The position numbers and the translations under genes are program-made. This document shows positions 1-7,325 of a stretch of DNA of 64,000 nt, one piece after another. The notes beneath the pieces were generated by a model. That model was not told the DNA's origin. It saw only the letters and a program-made list of their open reading frames with translations, and searched no databases. Origin of the DNA: Planococcus kocurii (GTDB taxonomy: Bacteria > Bacillota > Bacilli > Bacillales_A > Planococcaceae). Positions within the stretch are counted from its first letter, which is position 1; each line of letters starts with the position of its first letter. The DNA lies in NCBI RefSeq assembly GCF_001465835.2, contig NZ_CP013661.2, positions 2,596,501 to 2,660,500 on the forward strand. Reading direction: 5' to 3'.

Positions 1-1291
1 CTTTTTTCAATTTCGTTATTTTGGTTACATCGTTGGGCAAACTTTTGGCAGTGTCTTTAAAAAACCAAAAGGAGAAGGAACGGTTACGCCTTTTCAGGCA
101 TTAACATCGGCTCTTTCTTCAACAATTGGAGCGGCTAACATTGTCGGGGTGCCGGCCGCGATTATGTTTGGTGGACCGGGTGCTGTTTTTTGGATGTGGG
201 TCATTGCGCTGATCGGGATGGCGCTGAAGTTTTCGGAAAGCGTACTTGCTGTTGAGTACCGTGAGAAAAACAGCGTGGGCGAATTTGTCGGCGGGCCGAT
301 GTATTACATGACCAAAGGATTGAATATGAAATGGTTGGGGATTTGGTTTTCATTCGCGTTGATGATTGAATTGATCCCGAGCATCATGGTGCAAGGAAAC
401 TCCATCGCGACGACAGTCGAAGCGACATTCGCTATTCCAGCGTTGTGGACGGGCATTGCGACAGCGATCCTGGTGTCGATTGTGGTCTTTGGCGGCATTA
501 AGCGTATTGGAAAAGTGACGGAAATTTTTGTGCCGTTTATGGCCTTGGTTTATGTCGGAGGGGCTTTGGTCATTTTGCTGATGAATGTCAGTGCTCTTCC
601 GGAATTCTTTATGCTGATTTTCAGCAATGCCTTTTCGCCTGCGCCGGTGATGGGTGGCTTTGCTGGTGCAGCGATTGTGGAAGTGATTCGCTGGGGATTT
701 GCCCGCGGCCTGTATTCAAACGAGGCGGGACTCGGTACGGCACCTATCGCTCACGCAGCGGCGATGACCGATCATCCTGTGCGTCAAGGATTCTGGGCGG
801 TCATTGGGGTAGTCGTCGATACGCTAATTGTGTGTACGGCAACGGCTTTTGTGGTGCTGTCCTCAGGTGTCTGGACAGAAGAAGGCGCAATGGAGAACTC
901 CTCGGCGCTAACGAGTCTTGCTTTTGAATCGTATTTCGGCCAATTTGGTGCCGTTCTTGTTACGATTTGTTTGATTTTCTTTGTGTTGTCAACGATTTTG
1001 GTCGTTGTGTTTTACGGGGCTAAGCAGGCGGAGTTCTTGTTCGGTTTGAAGGCTTCTTACGGCATGCAGGTCGTTTACATTTTGGCGGTTGTGTTAGGAG
1101 CGGTTGGTGCAGCAGAAGTGATTTGGGGCTTCCTAGACATTATGCTCGCAGCCATTCTGATTCCGAACGTTTTCGCTATTTTGCTGTTGAGTAAGAAGGT
1201 AAAGGCGCTGACGGTCGAGTTTTTCACAGCGGATCCGTATTACAAAAAAGACCAACGAGAGAAAAAAGAGAAGAAAGCAGCAGGCGTGTAA
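1..1291 (+). CDS. Sodium:alanine symporter (AGCS family), 5' end outside window
   Basis: Membrane carrier expected to import alanine or glycine with sodium. The reading frame is open from base 2, well before the first possible start codon (a GTG at 149), and the residues encoded there (GTVTPFQALTSALSSTIGAA) are the conserved AGCS core. The gene is therefore cut by the window edge, with roughly the first 50-100 residues missing. The rest is a run of hydrophobic helices with the family motifs NIVGVPAAIMFGGPGA and GLYSNEAGLGTAPIAHAAA, and it ends in a lysine-rich cytoplasmic tail (KKDQREKKEKKAAGV). Family assignment is firm; the exact substrate is inferred. Confidence 0.93.
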   Translation, partial: FFQFRYFGYIVGQTFGSVFKKPKGEGTVTPFQALTSALSSTIGAANIVGVPAAIMFGGPGAVFWMWVIALIGMALKFSESVLAVEYREKNSVGEFVGGPMYYMTKGLNMKWLGIWFSFALMIELIPSIMVQGNSIATTVEATFAIPALWTGIATAILVSIVVFGGIKRIGKVTEIFVPFMALVYVGGALVILLMNVSALPEFFMLIFSNAFSPAPVMGGFAGAAIVEVIRWGFARGLYSNEAGLGTAPIAHAAAMTDHPVRQGFWAVIGVVVDTLIVCTATAFVVLSSGVWTEEGAMENSSALTSLAFESYFGQFGAVLVTICLIFFVLSTILVVVFYGAKQAEFLFGLKASYGMQVVYILAVVLGAVGAAEVIWGFLDIMLAAILIPNVFAILLLSKKVKALTVEFFTADPYYKKDQREKKEKKAAGV

Positions 1292-1340
1292 ATCTGTGTT
1301 TTGGCGAGTAAGTTTGCGGAATTAGGTAATGTAAGTTGTG

Positions 1341-1387
1341 AAAGCTCTATTGCTGAGGACTTCGTGTTCTTGGGAATGGGGCTTTTT
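1341..1387 (+). terminator. Possible terminator of the symporter gene
   Basis: A 7-bp stem (AAAGCTC with GGGCTTT, one G-U pair) encloses a long loop and runs into a T tract. It is weak and could be incidental. The rest of the gap up to 1591 shows no clear promoter. Confidence 0.35.
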
Positions 1388-1591
1388 TGTAGAAAAGAAA
1401 AAAGACGACGAGTTCCACATGATTTTATTAAATAGCTCTACATAAAAATTATTTATTTGAGGCTATAGTCTTAGGCTTAACTAACTGGTACACTAAGTGA
1501 GTTAACAATATTTGGATGACTTTTTTTGTCGCGAGTAAAGACGGCGGCGGAAAATTTCAGCGCAAATAATTGCGAAGAGGAGGAAACAATA

Positions 1592-1867
1592 ATGAAGAAA
1601 ATCGGTTTTGCAATCATGTCATTGATGGTGGTTATTAGTTTTACACTCAGCGCAGCTCCTACGCCAGTAGACGCTGCAGGCGTAAAAGCGAAGACCTATG
1701 CCAACTGCACCGAAATCAACAAAAAGTATAAAGGCGGCATTGCTCGTTCTTCCAAAGTGAAAAACAAAGGCGGCGTAACGAAACACAAGCCGTTTGTTTC
1801 CCAAGCGTTGTATGACGCCAACAAAAAGAGTGATCGTGATAAAGATTTGATTGCTTGCGAGAAGTAA
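1592..1867 (+). CDS. Secreted excalibur calcium-binding domain protein
   Basis: A 91-residue protein. The start at 1592 is chosen because GAGGAGG lies about 10 bases upstream and the translation then begins with a classic signal peptide (MKKIGFAIMSLMVVISF, then a likely cleavage after VDA or DAA). The mature part carries the excalibur pattern: YANCTEINKKY near the front and DRDKDLIACEK at the end, with the acidic DxDxD-like loop and two cysteines that could pair. Excalibur domains bind calcium and are common at the ends of secreted nucleases; here the domain stands alone. An in-frame upstream start at 1526 has no ribosome site. Role unknown, possibly cell-surface calcium binding. Confidence 0.82.
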   Translation: MKKIGFAIMSLMVVISFTLSAAPTPVDAAGVKAKTYANCTEINKKYKGGIARSSKVKNKGGVTKHKPFVSQALYDANKKSDRDKDLIACEK

Positions 1868-1902
1868 GCGTTTGGTATGACTTGTGTGGAAGATGCATTG
1901 CA

Positions 1903-1952
1903 TGAAAAAACCGGTGCCAGGAATCACTCAGATTCCTGACACCGGTTTTTTT
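1903..1952. terminator. Strong bidirectional terminator
   Basis: A near-perfect long hairpin (arm CCGGTGCCAGGAATC against its complement with one mismatch), A-rich on the left and T-rich on the right, so it can end transcription from both sides. It serves the excalibur gene (+) and the ATP-grasp gene (-), whose stop codon at 1928-1930 lies inside it. The arm contains GGTGCCAGG, resembling the core of the dispersed palindrome next door. Confidence 0.9.
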
Positions 1953-2917
1953 GTGGGAATTGTTTGGAAGTTGTGTGGGTGCCTGGCACCCACACAACTG
2001 CCGAGTAGTTGCGCGAGCTCCAGCATGCCGTATTTACCTGCAACCGCTTCAGCGTCCGCATTGTAATTGGTGTTGGTATTGACGTCGTACGTGAAAATAT
2101 CTCCATCGCTATTGCGGATAAATTCAATGCCAGCGACCGCAATCTCGTTGAGGCGTAGGAAGTTCTCGTATTTTTCGATGATTGGATCATTGAATCCTTC
2201 CACAATTTGAAACTTCGGTTGTTCTTCTCCTTCTTCACCAGCAGGGCACAACAGATCGTCCATGCGGCATGCATCTGCTGGGCACAATTCGAATCCTTCT
2301 GACGTATCCACTTGTACTGCGTAAACAAATTTTCCGCCCACAAATTCACAGCGCGTGATAAACGGTTCGGGAGCTTGGATGTATTCCTGGATCAGCGTGA
2401 TGCCGTCAATGGATGGCTCAAATTCGTCGCTGTCTAAGTATTGCTTTAGTGCATCGATTGAGTGGAACAAGCGAACGCCGAGCCCTTTGCCAGCGCGGTT
2501 ATGTTTGGTGATGAACGCCGAAACACCTAACTTCTCGGCAGCCTCGATGATTTGTTGCTGACCGTTCGCAGCAATTGTTTTTGGTGTTTTTATACCGGCA
2601 GCATTCAATGCCATGGACTGATTCACTTTGCTGACTTCGAGACGCAACGCGCGCGTGCCGTTAAAGACCGTTCTGCCATGGTGCTCGAGCCAAGCAAGTA
2701 AGGAATCGGCCATTTCCGGCGCAAAACGGTGACCTCTCGTGTGAGAAGAGGCACTCATGCGACTGTAAAAGACGCCTTCAGGAGGGGTGTCGTTCAAATC
2801 CACGAGCCCTTCATTGATAAACCAGTCTTCATACGGCAATTCCAATTCGTCTAGCCGCTTAAATAAATGCGTCGTCCATTCTTCATTTTCGTGTATGACG
2901 TAAATCTTTTCAGTCAT
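1928..2917 (-). CDS. ATP-grasp ligase (RimK/glutamate-ligase-like), repeat-derived C-terminus
   Basis: A 329-residue protein resembling ATP-grasp carboxylate-amine ligases. The features are a nucleotide-binding lysine region (FITKHNRAGKGLGVRLF), IQEYIQAPEPFITRCEFVGG, and a metal-binding end (FTYDVNTNTNYNADAE) typical of the fold, which activates a carboxylate as acyl-phosphate. It follows the flavin monooxygenase gene by 11 bases and its AAGGAGG ribosome site overlaps that gene's stop region, so the two are translated from one mRNA. The last 22 residues (from CVGARHPHNF onward) are encoded by palindromic repeat D1 and the terminator, so the native C-terminus appears to have been replaced. The metal site lies before that point, so activity may survive. 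Substrate unknown. Confidence 0.8.
   Translation of the reverse strand: MTEKIYVIHENEEWTTHLFKRLDELELPYEDWFINEGLVDLNDTPPEGVFYSRMSASSHTRGHRFAPEMADSLLAWLEHHGRTVFNGTRALRLEVSKVNQSMALNAAGIKTPKTIAANGQQQIIEAAEKLGVSAFITKHNRAGKGLGVRLFHSIDALKQYLDSDEFEPSIDGITLIQEYIQAPEPFITRCEFVGGKFVYAVQVDTSEGFELCPADACRMDDLLCPAGEEGEEQPKFQIVEGFNDPIIEKYENFLRLNEIAVAGIEFIRNSDGDIFTYDVNTNTNYNADAEAVAGKYGMLELAQLLGSCVGARHPHNFQTIPTKKPVSGI
1959..1999. repeat. Dispersed palindromic repeat, copy D1
   Basis: Perfect inverted repeat 1969-1999 with 15-bp arms (AGTTGTGTGGGTGCC) around a single T, preceded by ATTGTTTGGA as in copy D2. It lies inside the 3' end of the ATP-grasp coding sequence. Related copies are at 4101-4141, 5037-5067 and 10461-10482. 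Confidence 0.85.
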
Positions 2918-2928
2918 CAGTATCCTCC

Positions 2929-3987
2929 TTAGTTGGTAAGTTCTTTAAGAGCTTGTCGTTTTTCTTCAACGAGTGGCATGACTTGTTTTGAAAAGCGCTC
3001 CATTTCTTCCAGTTGTGGTGAAAATTGCAGCAGCAGTAAATCCAGTCCCACTTGTTCATAAGCGAAAATCCGCTCAGCGATTTGTTCCGGTGTACCGATC
3101 AAGTTCGGACGAAGACCCCGGTTGGAGACCGAATAATCTTCCAGTTTTACTTGTTGTTCCAGCTGTGATTTGCTGACGAAATCGTCATAACCGACATAGC
3201 CGCTCGAATCTTTCATGTCGACAATGCGGGCATATTCCGTTGCCACTTCTTCTTCCGTATCGCGGCACACAACGTAAGCGGCCATACCAAATGACTGGAG
3301 CGGTGCTTTCCCAGCCAGGTGTCGCAAGTGTTTCATGTCTTTGATCTTCGCTGCGATTTCCTCTACCGTACCGCCGTGCATCACATAAGCGTCGCATGCG
3401 TCAACAATCGATTTCTTGCCGCGTGGGCTTTCGCCTCCAGCATAGAGAATAGGATTCGGACGTTGTACAGGCTTTGGTGCGAGACGTGCATTTTGGACAT
3501 CGTAGTATTTTCCTGTAAATGAAAACTCTTCTTCAGTCCACATGCCTTTGACGATTTGCAAAAACTCATCTGTCCGGTCGTAACGTTCATCATGCTCAGT
3601 AAATTGCCCGCCGTATTGCCGAGCTTCCTCTGCCCACCAAGTCGATACGACATTTAACGTGAAGCGGCCATTGGAGATTTGGTCAATATTCGCTGCCATT
3701 TTCGCAGTGACCGCGGGGTTATGAAAAGCAGGACGGATGGCTGTCATGATTTCGATTTTCTCGGTCACAGCAGCAAGTCCTGCCGCGGTCGACCAGGCTT
3801 CTAACGAATCAGCGGCCATTCCTTTTATATCATTCAAATTCAGTTCAGCGATCAACGTGATGTCATAGCCCCATTTTTCCGCTGACTGCACCACTTGTTT
3901 GGCATAGTCGAACGTAGTCGGCATGTTTTCATCTTCTACATTGCGCAGCCATCCCCCGAAAATCGGTAGCCAAAATCCATATTTCAT
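2929..3987 (-). CDS. LLM-class flavin-dependent monooxygenase (SsuD/SfnG-like)
   Basis: A 352-residue luciferase-like monooxygenase. The N-terminus MKYGFWLPIFGGWLRN, the NPAVTAKMAANIDQISNGRF segment, VSTWWAEEARQYG and the ILYAGGESPRGK stretch match the alkanesulfonate/dimethylsulfone monooxygenase branch, which uses reduced FMN and oxygen to cleave carbon-sulfur or similar bonds. A GAAAGGA ribosome site lies upstream of the start. It is the first gene of an operon with the ATP-grasp gene and is preceded by a perfect palindrome at 4031-4051 that could be a repressor site. The family is secure; the sulfonate or sulfone substrate is inferred only from similarity. Confidence 0.88.
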   Translation of the reverse strand: MKYGFWLPIFGGWLRNVEDENMPTTFDYAKQVVQSAEKWGYDITLIAELNLNDIKGMAADSLEAWSTAAGLAAVTEKIEIMTAIRPAFHNPAVTAKMAANIDQISNGRFTLNVVSTWWAEEARQYGGQFTEHDERYDRTDEFLQIVKGMWTEEEFSFTGKYYDVQNARLAPKPVQRPNPILYAGGESPRGKKSIVDACDAYVMHGGTVEEIAAKIKDMKHLRHLAGKAPLQSFGMAAYVVCRDTEEEVATEYARIVDMKDSSGYVGYDDFVSKSQLEQQVKLEDYSVSNRGLRPNLIGTPEQIAERIFAYEQVGLDLLLLQFSPQLEEMERFSKQVMPLVEEKRQALKELTN

Positions 3988-4030
3988 CTATCAACCATTC
4001 CTTTCAGTAGGAGACCCCACTCTCACAACA

Positions 4031-4051
4031 TTCACTCAATTAGTGAGTGAA
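4031..4051. promoter_or_regulatory. Palindromic operator candidate upstream of the LLM operon
   Basis: Perfect inverted repeat TTCACTCA-ATTAG-TGAGTGAA, 8-bp arms with a 5-bp centre, typical in shape of TetR-family sites. On the minus strand a TATACT (-10-like) hexamer lies just upstream of it, so a bound repressor would sit at the start of transcription. No TetR gene is adjacent. Confidence 0.6.
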
Positions 4052-4100
4052 ACTAGTATACATTAAAACATTCTATTCTTACCAGTAAACTTGGTTTTAA

Positions 4101-4141
4101 ATTGTTTGGAAGTTGTTTGGGTGCCTGGCACCCAAACAACT
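4101..4141. repeat. Dispersed palindromic repeat, copy D2
   Basis: Same element as D1: ATTGTTTGGA, then perfect 15-bp arms (AGTTGTTTGGGTGCC) around T at 4111-4141. Relative to D1, one G-to-T change in the left arm is matched by C-to-A in the right arm, which keeps the palindrome intact. Intergenic. Confidence 0.88.
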
Positions 4142-4145
4142 CAAA

Positions 4146-4187
4146 AAAACTCCCTCCCGAGAATCTACTTCTCAGGAGGGAGTTTGA
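4146..4187 (-). terminator. Terminator of the SDR gene at 4201-4959
   Basis: Strong hairpin with arm AAACTCCCTCC..GAGAA against its complement. On the minus strand it ends in a run of T. It lies directly after the SDR stop codon. Confidence 0.88.
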
Positions 4188-4200
4188 TCTTTGTGAAAAC

Positions 4201-4959
4201 TTAATAAGCACTCCAACCAGCATCTGCGGCTAGTACAACTCCGTTAATGGTTTTGGATTCATCGCTCGCTAGGAAAAGGGCAATGTTGGCGATGTCTTCG
4301 GGTGATGCAGCAGGGCCCATCAAGTCTACGGCGCGTGTTGCTTGTTTAAAGCCAAACATGTCGTAGCCTTCTATTGATTGCGTTAGCCCTGTTTCGACTT
4401 GTGCAGGGGCAATGGCATTACAGCGAATCCCTTGTGGCCCGTACATGGAAGCAATGTTTTTGGTCATCCCGGCAACTGCGTGTTTCGCTGCTGTGTACGT
4501 TAAGCCACCGCGTCCACCTGTGAGAGCGGTAATCGACGCAAGGTTGATGATCACCCCACTGCCTTGTTCAGTAAAGAATGGCAAAATCTTGCGTGATCCG
4601 CGCATCACACCACCCACGTTGATGTCCATGACGCGGTTCCAAATGGCGTCTTCTACGTTGTGAGCGGCTTGAATATTATCCAAGACACCTGCACAGTTGA
4701 CTAAAATGTCGACACGCCCAAAATGAGCTACGGTATCATCGACCATTTTTTGAATGTCTTCCTCAGATGCAACGTTCACTTTGACGCCAAACGCATCAAA
4801 CCCTTGTGCCGTAAATTCTTCGACTGTACCGGTTAACGCCTCTTCGTTAAAATCTGCGATTGAAATTTTCGCGCCTTCTTTTGCATATGCTGTGGCAATG
4901 GCTTTGCCAATCCCATTTGCGCCACCTGTGATGATGGCTACTTTGTTTGCTAAACGCAT
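4201..4959 (-). CDS. Short-chain dehydrogenase/reductase
   Basis: A 252-residue classical SDR. The NAD(P)-binding TGGANGIG is at residues 11-18, the NCAG motif at 88-91, and the catalytic set S142, Y155 and K159 (YTAAK) is complete. An acidic residue after the second strand (ADFNEE) favours NAD over NADP. The C-terminal ASDESKTINGVVLAADAG is the usual SDR end. It is monocistronic, with its own promoter and terminator and an AGGAGG ribosome site. It resembles glucose-1-dehydrogenase/3-oxoacyl-ACP-reductase-type enzymes, but the substrate cannot be read from sequence. Confidence 0.9.
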   Translation of the reverse strand: MRLANKVAIITGGANGIGKAIATAYAKEGAKISIADFNEEALTGTVEEFTAQGFDAFGVKVNVASEEDIQKMVDDTVAHFGRVDILVNCAGVLDNIQAAHNVEDAIWNRVMDINVGGVMRGSRKILPFFTEQGSGVIINLASITALTGGRGGLTYTAAKHAVAGMTKNIASMYGPQGIRCNAIAPAQVETGLTQSIEGYDMFGFKQATRAVDLMGPAASPEDIANIALFLASDESKTINGVVLAADAGWSAY

Positions 4960-4993
4960 AGAAACAACCTCCTCAAATTTATGTATCTAGTAG

Positions 4994-5023
4994 ACTATAC
5001 TTCGCCAAGTTAAGGGCTGTCAA
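4994..5023 (-). promoter_or_regulatory. Sigma-A promoter of the SDR gene
   Basis: On the minus strand a consensus -35 TTGACA (5023-5018) is followed after 18 bp by -10 TATAGT (4999-4994), about 35 bases before the start codon. Confidence 0.75.
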
Positions 5024-5036
5024 AGAGAGCAAGGGG

Positions 5037-5067
5037 AATTGTGTGGGTGCCTGGCACCCGCACAACT
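5037..5067. repeat. Dispersed palindromic repeat, copy D3
   Basis: Same core as D1 (GTGTGGGTGCC-T-GGCACCC) with slightly imperfect outer arms, in the intergenic region between the SDR promoter and the terminator of the next gene. Confidence 0.8.
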
Positions 5068-5095
5068 TTCATTGTTTACACGGAAAGTTTAACCC

Positions 5096-5140
5096 AAAAA
5101 GCGTCTCGGGAGATCAACTAAATCTCCCGAGACGCTTTTT
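5096..5140 (-). terminator. Terminator of the HEPN-like gene
   Basis: Perfect 19-bp hairpin arm (AAAAAGCGTCTCGGGAGAT and complement) three bases beyond the minus-strand stop codon at 5143. It reads as A-tract/T-tract on both strands. Confidence 0.92.
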
Positions 5141-5142
5141 GA

Positions 5143-6516
5143 TTATTTTTTCTCGATTCCAAGTGCAAAGCCGAGGTACATCAATGCATTGCGCGCTTTA
5201 AACGCCGTCGTCATCGACAGGCGTTCGAGTTCAGCTTGCGTCATTTGATGTTTACGCAATTCGCCCGTTTGTGCGACTTCTTCTTTTTTAGTAATAACGT
5301 CAACAAAGCTACGTTCCATTTGGTCGCGTAACAACAGGGCACGAACGGTCGCAATGTTTTGAACCTTGGATTGCTCGTAGCCAAATAGTTCCTTGCTGTG
5401 CCAGAATAACGCTTTTAGTGCACCGTTTTTAGTGTCCCGAATAAACGGCTTAAGCGGATTTTTTGGATCTTCATCTTCAAACCACATGCGTTGCATGCCC
5501 GCACGCGAATTTTTCATGTCGAGCTCGTAGTACGAACTGATAAACTGCGCCATTTTTGAAAACAGTGAAAAAGCCTGACGGTAGACGGTTTTTAATTGTT
5601 CGTTGCGTTCTGAACTTGGCTCTTGCTCGAGTGCTTCGAATAGATTCCAGCGCAGCACGGTAAATTCCGAAACCATGGAGTCCATAAATGTTTCAAGGAA
5701 CAGTCCACGTTCTTTGTCATCGGCTTTTTTATGACGGTAGTTTAAGGTATCGACTTTCATCGTGCCTTTCGGATCGATTTCATTGTTATCATTCAGCAGC
5801 AACCGGTGTTCTGCACACCAATCACGGTACTCCCGCTCACGGCCGTCAAAAAAGTTCGGCTTGTAATTGCCGGTTAAGTCAATCGGTCCGATGTCCTCTA
5901 GCATTTTGACAGCCAGTTTCAATCGGTCTGCGTACAACGCACGGCCGTTAACATTGGTGATTTTCTCCAGGCCGTCACGCAGCAAGTCGCGCGACAGGTG
6001 AAGCGCCTCGGCTTTTTGTTCTTTGCCCCGTAGAAAAGTGGAATAAAACAACAACCCCCAGCCGCGCTCCGCATCTTGACGTTCGTAAGACGCATCATTC
6101 TCTGCCTCAGTCATTTGTTCGAGCACATGGAGCCCGTCAAGTGAGCGGCCGATGTAAATCAAGGCTTCTGCGTAATTCAAGCAGATTTGATTCCATATCG
6201 TGGGGGGGACTTTGCCACGGAACTGGGCATAGACACTTTCAAATAAAAACAACTGACGCTGTTTCATCGGGCTGTTCCAGTCTTTTTGCAGCTGGTGTTG
6301 AACACCGAGCTGACTTGTTTCCAGCAAAATGGCAAGCGGATAAGCAGCTTGTCCATCTAAACGTTTTTTCAAATGATCGATGACGTTTTGCAGTTTTTCC
6401 GGTTCGTTACGTGATTTTTGAAATTCCTGCAGCAAGTGTTGAGCCGCTTGGTACACTTCTTTCAATTCAAACTGCCCGTAATCATCTGACTGGGCAATCT
6501 CATGTAATGTCGACAT
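5143..6516 (-). CDS. LA2681-like HEPN domain protein (tentative)
   Basis: A 457-residue soluble protein. The start at 6516 is fixed by AGGAGG 6-7 bases upstream; a longer frame exists but has no ribosome site. The N-terminal two thirds are alpha-helical and repeat-like (tetratricopeptide-like). A central YRDWCAEHRLLLNDNNEI segment resembles the conserved W-C-x(4)-LxLN signature of the LA2681 HEPN family, and the C-terminus is helical, ending in FKARNALMYLGFALGIEKK. HEPN domains are often RNases in toxin-antitoxin or phage-defence systems, but a clear R-x(4-6)-H site is not evident. The gene stands alone, with the 31-copy array upstream. The family assignment rests on memory of the signature and is moderate. 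Confidence 0.55.
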   Translation of the reverse strand: MSTLHEIAQSDDYGQFELKEVYQAAQHLLQEFQKSRNEPEKLQNVIDHLKKRLDGQAAYPLAILLETSQLGVQHQLQKDWNSPMKQRQLFLFESVYAQFRGKVPPTIWNQICLNYAEALIYIGRSLDGLHVLEQMTEAENDASYERQDAERGWGLLFYSTFLRGKEQKAEALHLSRDLLRDGLEKITNVNGRALYADRLKLAVKMLEDIGPIDLTGNYKPNFFDGREREYRDWCAEHRLLLNDNNEIDPKGTMKVDTLNYRHKKADDKERGLFLETFMDSMVSEFTVLRWNLFEALEQEPSSERNEQLKTVYRQAFSLFSKMAQFISSYYELDMKNSRAGMQRMWFEDEDPKNPLKPFIRDTKNGALKALFWHSKELFGYEQSKVQNIATVRALLLRDQMERSFVDVITKKEEVAQTGELRKHQMTQAELERLSMTTAFKARNALMYLGFALGIEKK

Positions 6517-6674
6517 AGAAATTCCTCCTTGGATCGGTGCTTCTGTTCTTATTGTATCGAAGAGCGGGCGCCTGGTCACCCATTTGTCCGAATTTTTGGG
6601 GATTGAGTTTGACGAAGTCGCATTAGTGGAGCTTCAGCACGGTTGTGGGGAAATCTGCGCGGTCGGATGGGGCT

Positions 6675-7286
6675 TACGCACGCTCACAGAGAAATACGCA
6701 CGCTCAAAAAGAAATACGCACGCTCACAGAGAAATACGCACGCTCAGGAAGAAATACGTACACTCACAGAGAAATACGCACGCTCAAGAAGAAGTACGTA
6801 CACTCACAGAGAAATACGCACGCTCACAGAGAAATACGCACGCTCAAGAAGAAATACGTACACTCACAGAGAAATACGCACGCTCACGGAAAAATACGCA
6901 CGCTCAAAAAGAAATACGCACACTCAAAAAGAAATACGTACACTCACAGAGAAATACGCACGCTCACAGAGAAATACGCACGCTCACAGAAAAATACGCA
7001 CGCTCAAAAAGAAATACGCACGCTCACGAAGAAATACGCACGCTCACAGAAAAATACGCACGCTCAAAAAGAAATACGCACGCTCACAGAAAAATACGCA
7101 CGCTCACAGAAAAATACGCACGCTCAAAAAGAAATACGCACGCTCACAGAAAAATACGCACGCTCAAAAAGAAATACGCACGCTCACGGAAAAATACGCA
7201 CGCTCAAGAAGAAGTACGTACACTCACAGAGAAATACGCACGCTCACAGAGAAATACGCACGCTCAAGAAGAAATACGCACGTTCA
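6675..7286. repeat. 20-bp tandem repeat array A, 31 units
   Basis: Thirty-one head-to-tail units of 20 bp (first full unit at 6681, last, degraded, at 7281), consensus CGCTCACAGAGAAATACGCA, in perfect register with no insertion or deletion. The ACGCACGCTCA part is almost invariant and the following AC/AA/AG-GA part varies. A linked variant TACGTACACTCA recurs. All three plus-strand frames stay open because the unit has no stop codon, which creates long false reading frames. The array lies upstream of the HEPN-like gene and downstream of the lipoprotein terminator. Bases 6517-6674 hold no other recognisable feature. Confidence 0.97.
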
Positions 7287-7288
7287 CC

Positions 7289-7325
7289 AAAAAAGCCTGC
7301 GTCAGAAAGAATCTGTCGCAGGCTT
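7289..7325 (-). terminator. Terminator overlapping the 3' end of the lipoprotein gene
   Basis: Hairpin with arms AAGCCTGCGTCAGA / TCTGTCGCAGGCTT (one mismatch) and a T run on the minus strand. The stop codon of the gene (7302-7304) lies in the stem-loop. Confidence 0.85.

Noticed and set aside
6675-7286. CRISPR array
   Set aside because: Units are 20 bp with no unique spacers and no cas genes are near. The B and C arrays have 9-10 bp cores with about 11 bp between, far too short for CRISPR.
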